This document shows positions 1 to 8,061 of a DNA stretch of 64,000 nt, piece by piece. Position 1 is the stretch's first letter; the number at the start of each line of letters is the position of its first letter. This DNA comes from Cystobacter ferrugineus (lineage in GTDB: Bacteria; Myxococcota; Myxococcia; Myxococcales; Myxococcaceae), in contig NZ_MPIN01000006.1 of NCBI RefSeq assembly GCF_001887355.1, positions 124,001 to 188,000 of the forward strand, in the 5' to 3' direction. The notes under the pieces are model-generated. The model was not told where the DNA came from. It made no database searches and saw only the letters and a list, made by a program, of their open reading frames with translations. The translations under genes were made by a program, and so were the position numbers.

Positions 1-722
1 AACGCGCGATCATGCAGCCCCTCTCGCACGATGATGGCGAGGATGGCCGCCATCAGGAACGCGTCGGTGCCGGGGCGAAGCTGCAGGTGGACGTCGGCGA
101 GGCGCGCGGTCTCCGTCTTGCGCGGATCGATCACGACCATCTGGCGCGCGGGGTCCTTCTTCAGCTCGCGCAGGGTGTCGCGCGCGTTGGGGATGCCGTG
201 CGCCTGGAACGGGTTGGTGCCAATGAACAGCACGAAGTCCGCGTGCTCCACGTCCTCGGTGAGGTGGCACCGCTGATCACCGAAGAGCCGTCCATTGACC
301 CAGAAGTCACCCGTCTTCTCTTGCGCGAGGGCGCTGTAGACGAAGCGGCTCTTCATCGCCTTGGTGAGCTGCCGGCTGTAGGCGCCTCCCAGGTGGTTGC
401 CCTGGCCGCCGCCACCGTAGAACGCGAACGCCCGCCCGCCGTGCCGTTCGCGGATGGTGACGAGGCGCCTGGCGATGTCCGCCAGCGCCTCGTCCCAACC
501 GACGCGGACGTAGGTGCCGTCAGGCTCGCGCCGCAGCGGATGCTCGAGGCGGTCCGCGTTCTCCTGGTAGTGCTGCAGCCGCGCGGCCTTCTGGCAGAGG
601 TAGCCCTTGGAGACCGGATGCGCCTCATCGCCGCGAATGCTCGTGATGCGTGAACCCTCGACTTCGACGCGGAGCCCGCAGTTGCGGGAGCACAGGATGC
701 AGGCGGTCTGTTCGGTGGTCAT
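1..722 (-). CDS. Molybdopterin oxidoreductase, N-terminal part (C-terminus beyond window)
   Basis: The 240 visible codons form the start of a bis-MGD molybdopterin oxidoreductase (formate dehydrogenase / assimilatory nitrate reductase type). Residues 8-16 read CILCSRNCG, a C-x2-C-x3-C pattern, and a fourth Cys follows in GYLCQKA, which together make the N-terminal [4Fe-4S] site of the family. Further family features are FYGGGGQGNHLGG, FWVNGRLFGDQR and VVIDPRKTETA. The ATG at 722 opens directly before this domain. The substrate cannot be told from this part. It is divergent from the TetR gene at 772, which probably controls it. The gene runs off the left edge. Confidence 0.85.
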   Translation of the reverse strand, partial: MTTEQTACILCSRNCGLRVEVEGSRITSIRGDEAHPVSKGYLCQKAARLQHYQENADRLEHPLRREPDGTYVRVGWDEALADIARRLVTIRERHGGRAFAFYGGGGQGNHLGGAYSRQLTKAMKSRFVYSALAQEKTGDFWVNGRLFGDQRCHLTEDVEHADFVLFIGTNPFQAHGIPNARDTLRELKKDPARQMVVIDPRKTETARLADVHLQLRPGTDAFLMAAILAIIVREGLHDRA

Positions 723-741
723 GGGTCCCCCTTGCCGGAAA

Positions 742-757
742 GATAACGAACGTTATC
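742..757. promoter_or_regulatory. Palindromic operator between oxidoreductase and TetR genes
   Basis: The sequence GATAACGAACGTTATC has perfect 7-bp arms (GATAACG/CGTTATC) around a 2-bp centre. It lies 14 bp before the TetR ATG and 19 bp from the oxidoreductase ATG. Its size and position are typical of a TetR-family operator controlling both divergent genes. Binding by the 772-1362 product is inferred. Confidence 0.65.
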
Positions 758-771
758 CTGGTTGACGCCCT

Positions 772-1362
772 ATGCGCCATCCCCCTGAACAGAAGTCGCC
801 GTCCCGTGAAAAACTCGTGCGTGCCAGTGCCTCGCTCGCCAAGCAGCAGGGGTTCGCGGGCAGCGGAGTCGATGCGCTCGCGAGCGCGGCGGGGCTCACC
901 AGCGGCGCGTTCTACCGGCACTTCAAGGGCAAGGACGAGATGCTGTCCGCCATCGTCGAGACAGAACTCGAGGCGACGCGCGGTCGCTTCTCCACGATCG
1001 AGCCGCGCAACGAAGAGCAGTTGCTGCGCGCCATCGACGCCTACCTCAGCCTCGCGCATGTGCGGCATCCGGAGTCGGGATGCGTGCTGCCAACGCTGGC
1101 TTCGGAGATTGGTCGCGCTCCGGCCAGGACGAAGAAGGTATTCGAGCGCGCGCTTTCGGAGCTGATGGCCGTCCTCTCCGACAAGGTGGGCGACTCATCG
1201 GTCGCCTTCTCGCTCCTCAACCAGTGCGTCGGGGCGGTGATGATCGCGCGTGGTCTCGCGACGGACGACGCGAAGCACGAGGTGCTCGCGGCCGCACGCA
1301 AGAGCGTACGCGATGGCATCGCCTCGCTGCGGATGCGGTCCCCTCCAAAAGGAACGCCGTGA
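772..1362 (+). CDS. TetR/AcrR-family transcriptional regulator
   Basis: A 196-residue protein with an N-terminal TetR helix-turn-helix: residues 10-55 include SREKLVRASASLAKQQG, GVDALASAAGLTSGAFYRHF and the following KGKDEML. The C-terminal half is the usual all-helical ligand domain (C104 and a GAVMIARGLA segment are visible). Length is normal for the family. It is expected to repress the divergent molybdopterin oxidoreductase and itself through the palindrome at 742-757. The inducer is unknown. The ATG at 772 is chosen because it starts just before the HTH and just after the operator. Confidence 0.88.
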   Translation: MRHPPEQKSPSREKLVRASASLAKQQGFAGSGVDALASAAGLTSGAFYRHFKGKDEMLSAIVETELEATRGRFSTIEPRNEEQLLRAIDAYLSLAHVRHPESGCVLPTLASEIGRAPARTKKVFERALSELMAVLSDKVGDSSVAFSLLNQCVGAVMIARGLATDDAKHEVLAAARKSVRDGIASLRMRSPPKGTP

Positions 1363-1369
1363 CTTCGGC

Positions 1370-1393
1370 GTCGGCGTCCCCGGGAGGGCCGAC
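1370..1393. terminator. Stem-loop between convergent TetR and kinase genes
   Basis: Arms GTCGGC (1370-1375) and GCCGAC (1388-1393) are perfect complements, with more GC pairing inside. It sits in the 37-bp gap between two converging genes (stops at 1362 and 1400). There is no T-run, so it would be a simple bidirectional stem-loop. Confidence 0.4.
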
Positions 1394-1399
1394 AGGAAC

Positions 1400-3382
1400 T
1401 CAAGGCCCGGGGGGACCGGCCGGTAGCGCGTGCGCGTCGGCCGCGCCCTCCAACACCGGGAGGGTGAAACGAAAGGTCGAGCCGGAGCCCACCTCGCTCT
1501 CCACCCAGATGCGGCCTCCGTGGCGCTCGACGATGTCACGGCAGATGTAGAGCCCCAGCCCCAGCCCTCCGAAGCCCGAAATGGGGGCGTTGCGCGCCCG
1601 GAAGAAGCGCTCGAAGAGGTGAGCCTTCTGGTCCGATGGGATGCCTATCCCCGTATCCATCACCGAGACGAGAGCCTGGGCGCCGTACCGATCCACCGTG
1701 AGGCGGATGAGTCCCCCCGTGGGGCTGTACTTGATGGCGTTCTCCAGCAGGTTCACCAGCACCTGGGCGAGCCGTCCCCGGTCTCCCTGGATGATGAGCA
1801 TCTCGTCGGGCTCCTCGTACTCGAGCGTGTGCTGAGGGCAGACCGAGCGGAGGTCCGCGAGCACCTCGCGGGTGAGTTGCTGGAGTGGCACGGGCTCGTG
1901 CTTCAACTCCAGCCGTCCCGCCTGGATGCGCGAGGTGTCCAGCAGATCATTGATGAGCCCGGAGAGCCGCGCGACCTGGGCGAGCGCCTTCTCCACATGT
2001 TGGAGCGGGAAAGGCTGTCCGGACACCGCCCGCTGCCGGAGCACCTGCAGATGGAGCTTGAGGGGGGTGAGCGGCGTCTTCAGTTCGTGGGAGGCGATGG
2101 ACAGGAAGTCATCGCGCACGCGGATGGCTTCCTCGGCCTCGCGCAGCAACCGCTCACGCTCCGCCCGCGCATGGCGCTCCTCCGTCACGTCCCGGTAGCT
2201 CCAGACGCGGCCGACGATGGTGTCTCCCAACCGCTGGGGGCGAGAGTAGCGCTCGAGGATGCGCCCATCGCGCAGCTCGATGGTGTCGACCCCCTCCTGG
2301 TCGGGGGCCGCACGCAACGTCTCGACCCGCTCGAGGAACTGCTCCGGGTGCTGGACCAGGGTGAGCGCGTACCTGAGCATCTTCTCGCCGTCCCAGCCCT
2401 TCTTGAACTCGTCGGACATCCGCCAGATTTCCAGGAACCTCTTGTTGTAGGCCGTGACCCGCCGGCGTTGGTCGACCACCACCACCCCATCCGCGGTCGA
2501 TTCGAGGGTGGCACGCAGGAGCGACACCATGTGCTCCAGGTGCTCGCGAGCCCGGCGATGCTCGGTGACGTCCACCATGATGCCGCGCAGCTCGCTGGGG
2601 ACGCCGTCCTCGGAAATCACCGTGACGATGTCGCGCAGCCACACGACGCGCCCATCCGCGGCGATCATCCGGTACTCGAATTCGTGCGGCCTGCACTCCA
2701 TCGCCGCCTTCATGCAGAAGGCCGGAGCCCAGTCCTGATCCTCGGGGTGCAGGTGCTTCAACCAGAAGTCAGGCTCCTGAGTCCACTTCTGGAGGGGATA
2801 GCCCAACAGGCGTTCGGCCTGCTTGCTGACGAACGTGAAGCGGAATCTCGCATCGGTGGACCAGACGATGCCATCGACGGTGTTGGTGAGTTCCACGTGC
2901 TCGCGCTCGGAGCGAGTGAGTTCCCGGGCGACCTCTTCCGGCGCGTCCTCCAGCAACGAACAGGCGGTGATCAGTGGCTGGAACACGGGCCGCGAAGCGG
3001 GGACGAGAAGCCGGACGGTGCCGATGAGCTCCCCCGCTCCATCCGCCGAGGTCTCGATGGCGCTCAGTTCGACGGACAGGCGGACAAGCCTTCCCTGAGT
3101 CGCCTCGGCGCGGAAATCGACAGAGCACGATCCGCCTGTCCGGAGCACCCTCCGCCATGCCTCCAGCACCCGCTCGAGATCCTCCGGGTGCACGAGCCGC
3201 TGGACGAAGTCCCAAGCCTTCCACTCCTCCAGGGAATGGCCGAGCGCACGCAAGAGGGACGGGCTTGCCCAGCGCAAGCGGGGCGGAAGTCCTCCGCCGA
3301 GCCAGAGCATCGGCGCGTCCGGTGAGGCACTCGCCGGGTCGGTCGCCTCCAGCCTCTCCTCGCCCCACTGCGTGTCGGCCAT
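1400..3382 (-). CDS. PAS-domain sensor histidine kinase (cytoplasmic)
   Basis: 660 residues. Three PAS/PAC modules come first: about 30-125 (degenerate), 165-277 (ending in the PAC-like RGIMVDVTEHRRA) and 285-405 (ending in WSYRDVTEER). A HisKA domain follows with SHELKTPLTPLKLH (phosphoacceptor His432), then a HATPase domain with the N-box NLLENAIKYSP (about 544), DTGIGIP and GLGLGLYICRDIVERHGG. No membrane segment is seen, so it should sense a cytoplasmic signal. No receiver domain is present and no response regulator gene is adjacent, so it is an orphan kinase, common in myxobacteria. Start at ATG 3382 with GGGAG just upstream. Confidence 0.9.
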   Translation of the reverse strand: MADTQWGEERLEATDPASASPDAPMLWLGGGLPPRLRWASPSLLRALGHSLEEWKAWDFVQRLVHPEDLERVLEAWRRVLRTGGSCSVDFRAEATQGRLVRLSVELSAIETSADGAGELIGTVRLLVPASRPVFQPLITACSLLEDAPEEVARELTRSEREHVELTNTVDGIVWSTDARFRFTFVSKQAERLLGYPLQKWTQEPDFWLKHLHPEDQDWAPAFCMKAAMECRPHEFEYRMIAADGRVVWLRDIVTVISEDGVPSELRGIMVDVTEHRRAREHLEHMVSLLRATLESTADGVVVVDQRRRVTAYNKRFLEIWRMSDEFKKGWDGEKMLRYALTLVQHPEQFLERVETLRAAPDQEGVDTIELRDGRILERYSRPQRLGDTIVGRVWSYRDVTEERHARAERERLLREAEEAIRVRDDFLSIASHELKTPLTPLKLHLQVLRQRAVSGQPFPLQHVEKALAQVARLSGLINDLLDTSRIQAGRLELKHEPVPLQQLTREVLADLRSVCPQHTLEYEEPDEMLIIQGDRGRLAQVLVNLLENAIKYSPTGGLIRLTVDRYGAQALVSVMDTGIGIPSDQKAHLFERFFRARNAPISGFGGLGLGLYICRDIVERHGGRIWVESEVGSGSTFRFTLPVLEGAADAHALPAGPPGP

Positions 3383-3543
3383 GTCTCCCTACTTCCCCGC
3401 GGACTGTCGTGATGTCCTCGACAATCAATATCCACGGCTGCCTTGGGAATCCGGGCCGCTCCCTCACTGGCCGGCCGGAAGGGCCTCTTGCTCGCCTCGA
3501 CGACCATGCACTGGTCGGGACCGGGTGGGTCCGGGCCAGCGCT

Positions 3544-4254
3544 TCATGCCGTGAGCGTCCAGTAGAAGCGCTTGTTGTCCTTTCCCTTGTTGTCGAACTT
3601 CCTGATGCGCGCCCGGCCGATCTCTCGCGTCGAGTGCACGTGAGTTCCGCCGCAGGCCTGCGCATCGAATCCTTCGATCTCGACGATTCGCACGCGCCCA
3701 TCCACGACCGGCGGGAGGACATTCAAGGTTCGGATGAGCTCGGGCCGTGCCCGGAACTCGTCCTCGCTGATGACCGAGGAGGTCACGGAGCAGCCCTGTT
3801 GGAGCACGTCATTGACTCGGCTTTCCAGCTCAGCAGTCTGTTCGCGAGAGAAGCCGGCCAGCTTGAAGTCGATTCGTGACTCCTCGGGACCGAGCTGCAC
3901 ACCCGTGATGACGCCACCCAGGTGTTGGCGCGCCACCGTATTGACGACGTGCATCAGACCATGGTGACGCATCAGTGCGTGTCTGTAGGACCAGTCAATG
4001 GTTCCTCGCACGGCTTCACCCGCCGCGAGCGCTCGTCCGATGCGGTGCCATATCCGGCCCGCGGCGTCCTCCCGGACTTCGGAGACCTCGACGGAGCCGC
4101 CCTCCAGGTGCAGATGGCCGCGATCGCAGGGTTGACCACCTCCACCCGGGTAGAAGACCGTTCGCGACAGGACACACCACCCGTCCTCGTACTCGAGCAC
4201 CTCGGCGTTGAACTCACGTTGGTACGAGTCCTCGAGGTAGAGCCTGACGGTCAT
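3544..4254 (-). CDS. AlaX-type alanyl-tRNA editing protein
   Basis: 236 residues, a free-standing homologue of the AlaRS editing domain that deacylates mischarged tRNA-Ala. The zinc/editing motifs are present: HGLMH (H98, H102) and CGGTH (C201, H205). The AlaRS-like VFYPGGGGQPCDRG near residue 33 and the THVHSTREIG segment support the call. The frame is open further upstream, but ATG 4254 is chosen because AGGAG lies 9 bases before it and homology begins there. Upstream lies a truncated madM gene on the other strand, so the promoter of this gene sits next to a rearrangement breakpoint. Confidence 0.88.
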   Translation of the reverse strand: MTVRLYLEDSYQREFNAEVLEYEDGWCVLSRTVFYPGGGGQPCDRGHLHLEGGSVEVSEVREDAAGRIWHRIGRALAAGEAVRGTIDWSYRHALMRHHGLMHVVNTVARQHLGGVITGVQLGPEESRIDFKLAGFSREQTAELESRVNDVLQQGCSVTSSVISEDEFRARPELIRTLNVLPPVVDGRVRIVEIEGFDAQACGGTHVHSTREIGRARIRKFDNKGKDNKRFYWTLTA

Positions 4255-4321
4255 GGGCGGATGTCTCCTTTGGGGGTCAAAAGGTGGGACGAAGATCTGC
4301 TCGGATCCCTGACAGCCCCCC

Positions 4322-4864
4322 TCACTGGGACTGATGGGCGGCGCGATGCTGCGCGACCTCGCCATCGTGGCCACGGCCTTCGAGGTGAACGTGGTGGAGG
4401 CGCGCCGGGCGGGCCTCGTCGGTGTCCTGGCGCTGGGCCTGGGCACCGTGCTGCCCTTCCTCGTGGGCGCGGTGGTGGCCTGGGCCTTCGGATACCGGGA
4501 CGCGGTGAGCATGACCACGCTCGGAGCGGGCGCCATCACCTACATCGTGGGCCCGGTGACGGGCGCGGCGCTGGGGGCCCGCTCGGACGTCATCGCCCTG
4601 AGCATCGCCACGGGGGTGTTCAAGGCCGTGCTGGTCATGGTGGGCACGCCGTTCGCGGCGAAGTTCATCGGGCTCGACAACCCGCGCTCCGCCATGATCT
4701 TCGGCGGCTTCATGGGCACGGTGAGCGGGGTGACCGGTGGGCTCGCCGCCACGGATCCCAAGCTCGTGCCCTACGGGGCGCTCACGGCCACCTTCCACAC
4801 GGGCCTGGGCTGCCTCGTGGCCCCCTCGGTCCTCTACTTCATCGTCCGCGCCCTGGTGGGCTGA
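4322..4864 (+). pseudogene. madM: 5'-truncated malonate transporter subunit MadM
   Basis: About 180 codons match the C-terminal two thirds of MadM, the larger membrane subunit of the MadLM malonate/sodium symporter, from LGLMGGAMLRDLAIVATAFEV to the end. Typical MadM segments are ITYIVGPVTGAALGA, DNPRSAMIFGG and YGALTATFHTGLGCL. Family members are about 250 residues, so roughly the first 75 are missing. An in-frame TGA at 4310-4312 lies just before the homology, and madL and malonate decarboxylase genes are absent. An ATG at 4334 could still give a 176-residue membrane product. I judge it a remnant left by a deletion or insertion near 4320. Confidence 0.75.
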
Positions 4865-4971
4865 ACGGGGGCCAGGGCGGCGGCTCTCCAGCGCAACCAG
4901 GCGGGTCCGGGCGTGATACAGCCAGGAGGAAAACCGAGAGTCTCCTCCCCCTTCCCGACGAGGGCCCCGCC

Positions 4972-5466
4972 ATGGACACCGCGCCTCTGCAAGACATCGC
5001 CGCGCCAGAAGGCATCTGCTACGGCTGTGGCAGCAACAATCCACACGGTCTGCACATCAAGAGCTACTGGCATGACGACGGCATCCACGTCATGGCCAGA
5101 CACATCCCCGAGGCCAGATACACGGGTTGGCCCGAGCTGGTGTACGGCGGTCTGATCGCCATGCTGGTCGACTGCCACTCGAACTGGACCGCGATGGCCT
5201 ACCACTACCGCGCCGAGGGGCGCGAGCCCGGCAGCCTGCCGCGGATCGAATGCGTCACGGGCCACCTCGGCGTCAAGTTCATCAAACCCACGCCCATGGG
5301 GGTGCCCCTGCTCCTTCGCGCGCGCGTCGAAGGCGAAGTCGGCCGCAAGAGCCGGGTCCTCTGTGAGGTCCATGCCGGCGATACGCTGACCGCGGTGGGT
5401 GATTCGATCTTCGTCCGCGTGGATACCGGGAAATTGAAAGAGGCGGCGCACGGCCGAGGAGCCTGA
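4972..5466 (+). CDS. PaaI-like hotdog thioesterase family protein
   Basis: 164 residues with the single-hotdog thioesterase pattern. An N-terminal CYGCGSNNPHGLHIK is typical of the 4HBT/PaaI subgroup, followed by ELVYGGLIAMLVDCHSNW (the active-site helix region, with Asp in DCH) and a strand block VTGHLGVKFIKPTPMGVPL. It probably hydrolyses a small acyl-CoA; the substrate is unknown. The start is ATG 4972, with weak GAGGG upstream; the frame is open further upstream but without homology. It follows the madM remnant in the same direction by 107 bp. Confidence 0.75.
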   Translation: MDTAPLQDIAAPEGICYGCGSNNPHGLHIKSYWHDDGIHVMARHIPEARYTGWPELVYGGLIAMLVDCHSNWTAMAYHYRAEGREPGSLPRIECVTGHLGVKFIKPTPMGVPLLLRARVEGEVGRKSRVLCEVHAGDTLTAVGDSIFVRVDTGKLKEAAHGRGA

Positions 5467-5469
5467 GCC

Positions 5470-5494
5470 GGACGCCCCTCACGCAGGAGCGTCC
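5470..5494. terminator. Stem-loop after the thioesterase gene
   Basis: GGACGC (5470-5475) pairs with GCGTCC (5489-5494), with a short inner CCT/AGG extension. It starts 4 bp after the thioesterase stop, in the convergent gap before the gene ending at 5546. No T-run. Confidence 0.45.
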
Positions 5495-5545
5495 GTGGGC
5501 CTCGGGAACGAACGAGGCGCACCCGCTGGAGCGCAGTTCCCCGGC

Positions 5546-6160
5546 TCAGAGCTTGGCGTGACCCGACGCGGGGGGCGCGGTGCCTCCCTGGGCATATTTC
5601 GCGTTCACCTCGGCGTTGGTCCGGTTGGAGCTGCTGAGGATGTACTCGTAGACGGCGTCGCCCTGATGTCCCTTCGCCTTGGCCTTGTTCACGAGGTCAT
5701 CGAAGGTGGGGCCGTCCGGGTTGCCGTACTCCTTCAGGTCACGTGCGCGCAGCGCTTCCACGTCGGCCTTGTTCTCCATCATGCCGCGCGCCTCGAGGCG
5801 GGCCTCGTGGCGGATCCCCGCCGCCTTCCGGGCCCGCTGCTCGGGCGACAGGCCCGCCGCCTTCCACTGGGCGTCGAGCGCCGGGATCTCGCCGACCTTC
5901 TGGTTGTACCAGGCGCGGACGTCCGCGTTGCTCATCTTCGAGGCGTTGTTCGCGCCCGTGCCGAGCACGCTCGCCGTCTTGGTGTCTCGCGACTGCGGCG
6001 AGTAGTTGTCGCGGACCTGGTTGGACGAGGCCGCGGACGTCGACGAGACGGGGGTACTCGCGCCCGTGGGCGTGCTGGCGCCCGTGGGCGAGTTCGCACG
6101 CGTGGGCGAGGAGGGAGGCGCGGCGCTAGGGCTCGGAGGCCGGGACGTCCTGATGGTCAT
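5546..6160 (-). CDS. Possible polymorphic-toxin-type C-terminal domain protein
   Basis: 204 residues in two parts. Residues 1-65 are Pro/Ser/Thr-rich with a duplicated PTGAST element and no signal peptide. Residues 75-200 are a compact charged domain: DVRAWYNQKVGEIPALDAQW, RARKAAGIRHEARLEARGMM, LRARDLKEYGNPDGPTFDDL and SSSNRTNAEVN. From memory, this second part resembles domains at the C-termini of Rhs-like and other polymorphic toxins; I cannot confirm it by search. The low-complexity head would then be a delivery or linker region. It lies 39 bp after the small gene 6200-6469 on the same strand, a toxin/immunity-like arrangement. The activity is unknown. Confidence 0.45.
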   Translation of the reverse strand: MTIRTSRPPSPSAAPPSSPTRANSPTGASTPTGASTPVSSTSAASSNQVRDNYSPQSRDTKTASVLGTGANNASKMSNADVRAWYNQKVGEIPALDAQWKAAGLSPEQRARKAAGIRHEARLEARGMMENKADVEALRARDLKEYGNPDGPTFDDLVNKAKAKGHQGDAVYEYILSSSNRTNAEVNAKYAQGGTAPPASGHAKL

Positions 6161-6199
6161 GGCGATGACTTTCGGAGAGAGCGGAGGGGACGTCGGGGT

Positions 6200-6469
6200 T
6201 TATTTGTCGTGCCCGGTCGTCTTGGCGGTCTTGGACTTGCCGTAGAAGCCCGCGGACTTGTCGGAGGGGGGGCGCTGCCATGTCTTGGGCCAGTCGTCGA
6301 ACTGAGCGAGTTCCTTGTCGCCCGCGAGCAGCGTGTACAGGGACTCCTCGGGGAAGTCGCCGACGCGGATGCGCAGCTCCTGTCCATCCACCTCGGTGCG
6401 CATCGGATGGAAGGCATCCTGCGTCTTCTCCCACTTCAACTTGCGCTGCAGCAGTTCCTCGCCCGTCAT
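6200..6469 (-). CDS. Small hypothetical protein, possible immunity partner
   Basis: 89 residues, soluble and charged. The core is LRIRVGDFPEESLYTLLAGD followed by FDDWPKTWQRPP; the tail is Lys/Gly-rich. The ATG at 6469 has GAGGA 8 bases upstream; the longer open frame to 6808 lacks coding character. It is the first gene of a two-gene unit with 5546-6160, and by position could be the cognate immunity protein. I do not recognise a named family. Confidence 0.5.
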   Translation of the reverse strand: MTGEELLQRKLKWEKTQDAFHPMRTEVDGQELRIRVGDFPEESLYTLLAGDKELAQFDDWPKTWQRPPSDKSAGFYGKSKTAKTTGHDK

Positions 6470-6644
6470 GGCCCGTCCTCGTCGGGTGCCTCCCTGTCGG
6501 CGGCACACTTCCGTGGAACGGAACGCTAGGGGCCCCCAGCACGGATTGTCAAAGACGGATGGGGGCCGGCTCAAGCGCTCCCCAAGCAGAACACCCCGGT
6601 CCGAGGGTGGGACCCCCCTATGTCGGGACGAACGAGGTCGGGCC

Positions 6645-6827
6645 TCAATCCAACAAAGCAGCGGCCACGGACACCACTCCGGTCGGCCCCCGCACATGAA
6701 CCGGAGCCAGGTTGTCGTCCGTGGTGTCATCCCCCAGTTGGCCGAAGCGGTTGAAACCCCAAGCCCACACGGCGCCACCGGAGCCCACCGCCAGCGAATG
6801 GGTCTCACTCGCCGCCACGGCCATCAT
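6645..6827 (-). pseudogene. RCC1-repeat protein fragment
   Basis: The minus strand encodes about 60 residues with one clear RCC1 repeat: AVAASETHSLAVGSGGAVWA, then WGFNRFGQLGDDTTDD and GVVSVAA, ending at a stop. RCC1 proteins of myxobacteria carry many such repeats in several hundred residues after a signal peptide; here only one and the start of a second remain. It is therefore a remnant of a larger secreted beta-propeller gene. Confidence 0.65.
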
Positions 6828-7315
6828 CCGGCCTCCAAGCAGGCATGCGGATGCCCCCTGACAGCACCCCACCCAACACTCCCAGTGAAGCAGGGCATCG
6901 CAATGACCCGTCTCGAGCAGCCCCCGCGAATTCACAAAATAGACACAAACACGTGCCCGCGCAGCTCGATCTCGCCTCCTTCCCCAGCCCTTCCTGGCCA
7001 GTCTCGCCTCGGGGTCCGTCGTCGAGGCATGCGTGGTATTGCCTCGCTTTTCCCCGTGGAAGTTGACCGTCGGATTGCCCGGTCATCCGTCGGAGTAGAA
7101 TCGGGCAGTTGGCTGACCACGAGAGTTATTTGGACTCCTTCAGCAACCGAAGCTCCGTATGAGGTGCGCTTCCAGCAGGAGTTATGGAATCGTCGCTTCG
7201 AGCAGGCCCTCAATGAGCACGCCAGCAAAGTCCCGGCAGCGGTGGAACTCGCCTGCGTCCGGTACCTGTTCTACTCGGCCGCCCTATCCCCGGGGCTGCC
7301 CCATGGTCTTCATTC
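6828..7315. other. Gene-free stretch
   Basis: No convincing gene, RNA or repeat is seen. Parts (about 6930-6960 and 7090-7200) are less GC-rich than the surroundings. Open frames across it (for example plus-strand residues from about 7150 reading VRFQQELWNRRFEQALNEH) show no family I recognise. With relics on its left, this is probably degraded accessory DNA. Confidence 0.5.
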
Positions 7316-7696
7316 TCACACGGACAAGATCACGAGCGAGCGAAGAACCACTTTGAAGAAGCCTTGAGCACACCAGAGCACGGTCACCATCAACACCCAG
7401 GGCTTCCCACTCTTCAGCCAGCCTCGTGCGAGGAGCGCGTAGACAGGCCAGAACAAGAATCCACCCACCATGAAGAGAGTCGACAGGCTCCCTCTAGCCA
7501 CATGGACCCCTCCACACGTCACCATGAATGGAGACAGCACCAACGCGGCGGCAACATCTTTGAATGAAACAGGGTAATCTCCCGCCAGGAGATCTCCCGC
7601 GACGCCCATGTTGATTCCCACGAGCGTCCCCAACAGGAGAAGCGCCGTACGTCTCCCCATCCCCCCACTCGAGGATGACTCCGTCTGTCTTTGCAT
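7316..7696 (-). CDS. Small integral membrane protein, unknown function
   Basis: 126 residues with three to four hydrophobic segments: about 14-38 (ALLLLGTLVGINMG), 47-62, 70-90 (LSTLFMVGGFLFWPVYALLA) and 100-124. The head MQRQTESSSSGGMGRR is short and polar. No family is recognised. It follows 7716-8057 on the same strand by 19 bp, so the two probably form one unit. Confidence 0.5.
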   Translation of the reverse strand: MQRQTESSSSGGMGRRTALLLLGTLVGINMGVAGDLLAGDYPVSFKDVAAALVLSPFMVTCGGVHVARGSLSTLFMVGGFLFWPVYALLARGWLKSGKPWVLMVTVLWCAQGFFKVVLRSLVILSV

Positions 7697-7715
7697 CCGG
7701 CCTCACCTCGGTGCT

Positions 7716-8057
7716 TCACGACTCCAGGGTGCCCTTCCGCAATCCGCAGTGCATGCAGCGCCCCGTCCATGGATTGTGCACGAATGACTTGATGTAAAAC
7801 GACCTTCCACACCTCGGACAGGAAAACCCAACGAACAGCTTCAAACTCCAGCCGATCGTCCCCAGCGCCCACAGCCCACCCAGGACGAAGAGGAACCCAT
7901 TCACCACGGCTTCCAGTTTTCGCGGTGGCAAGAACAATCCGAGCAGGTAGGTGAGTGCGAAAAGCGTGATGGCGATGAAGACAGCTCCGCCCATCCACCA
8001 CAGAAGAAAGCACTTCCAGAGCCTTCGGTCTTCTCGCCAGTCATCGGCGTAGCTCAT
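7716..8057 (-). CDS. Membrane protein with C-terminal zinc ribbon
   Basis: 113 residues. Two hydrophobic segments (about 19-42 and 53-76) are followed by a C-terminal zinc ribbon, CPRCG about 80 and CMHCG about 101, in a C-x2-C...C-x2-C arrangement. The ribbon should face the cytoplasm if the protein is a two-pass hairpin. It ends 4 bp downstream of the repeat lipoprotein gene's region and leads the membrane pair with 7316-7696. Function unknown. Confidence 0.55.
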   Translation of the reverse strand: MSYADDWREDRRLWKCFLLWWMGGAVFIAITLFALTYLLGLFLPPRKLEAVVNGFLFVLGGLWALGTIGWSLKLFVGFSCPRCGRSFYIKSFVHNPWTGRCMHCGLRKGTLES

Positions 8058-8061
8058 GGCC

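Noticed and set aside
1430-3325. Long plus-strand open frame opposite the PAS kinase
   Set aside because: Shadow of a high-GC gene; the minus-strand frame carries PAS, HisKA and HATPase motifs.
6280-6699. Plus-strand frames opposite the possible immunity gene
   Set aside because: No ribosome site or recognisable product.
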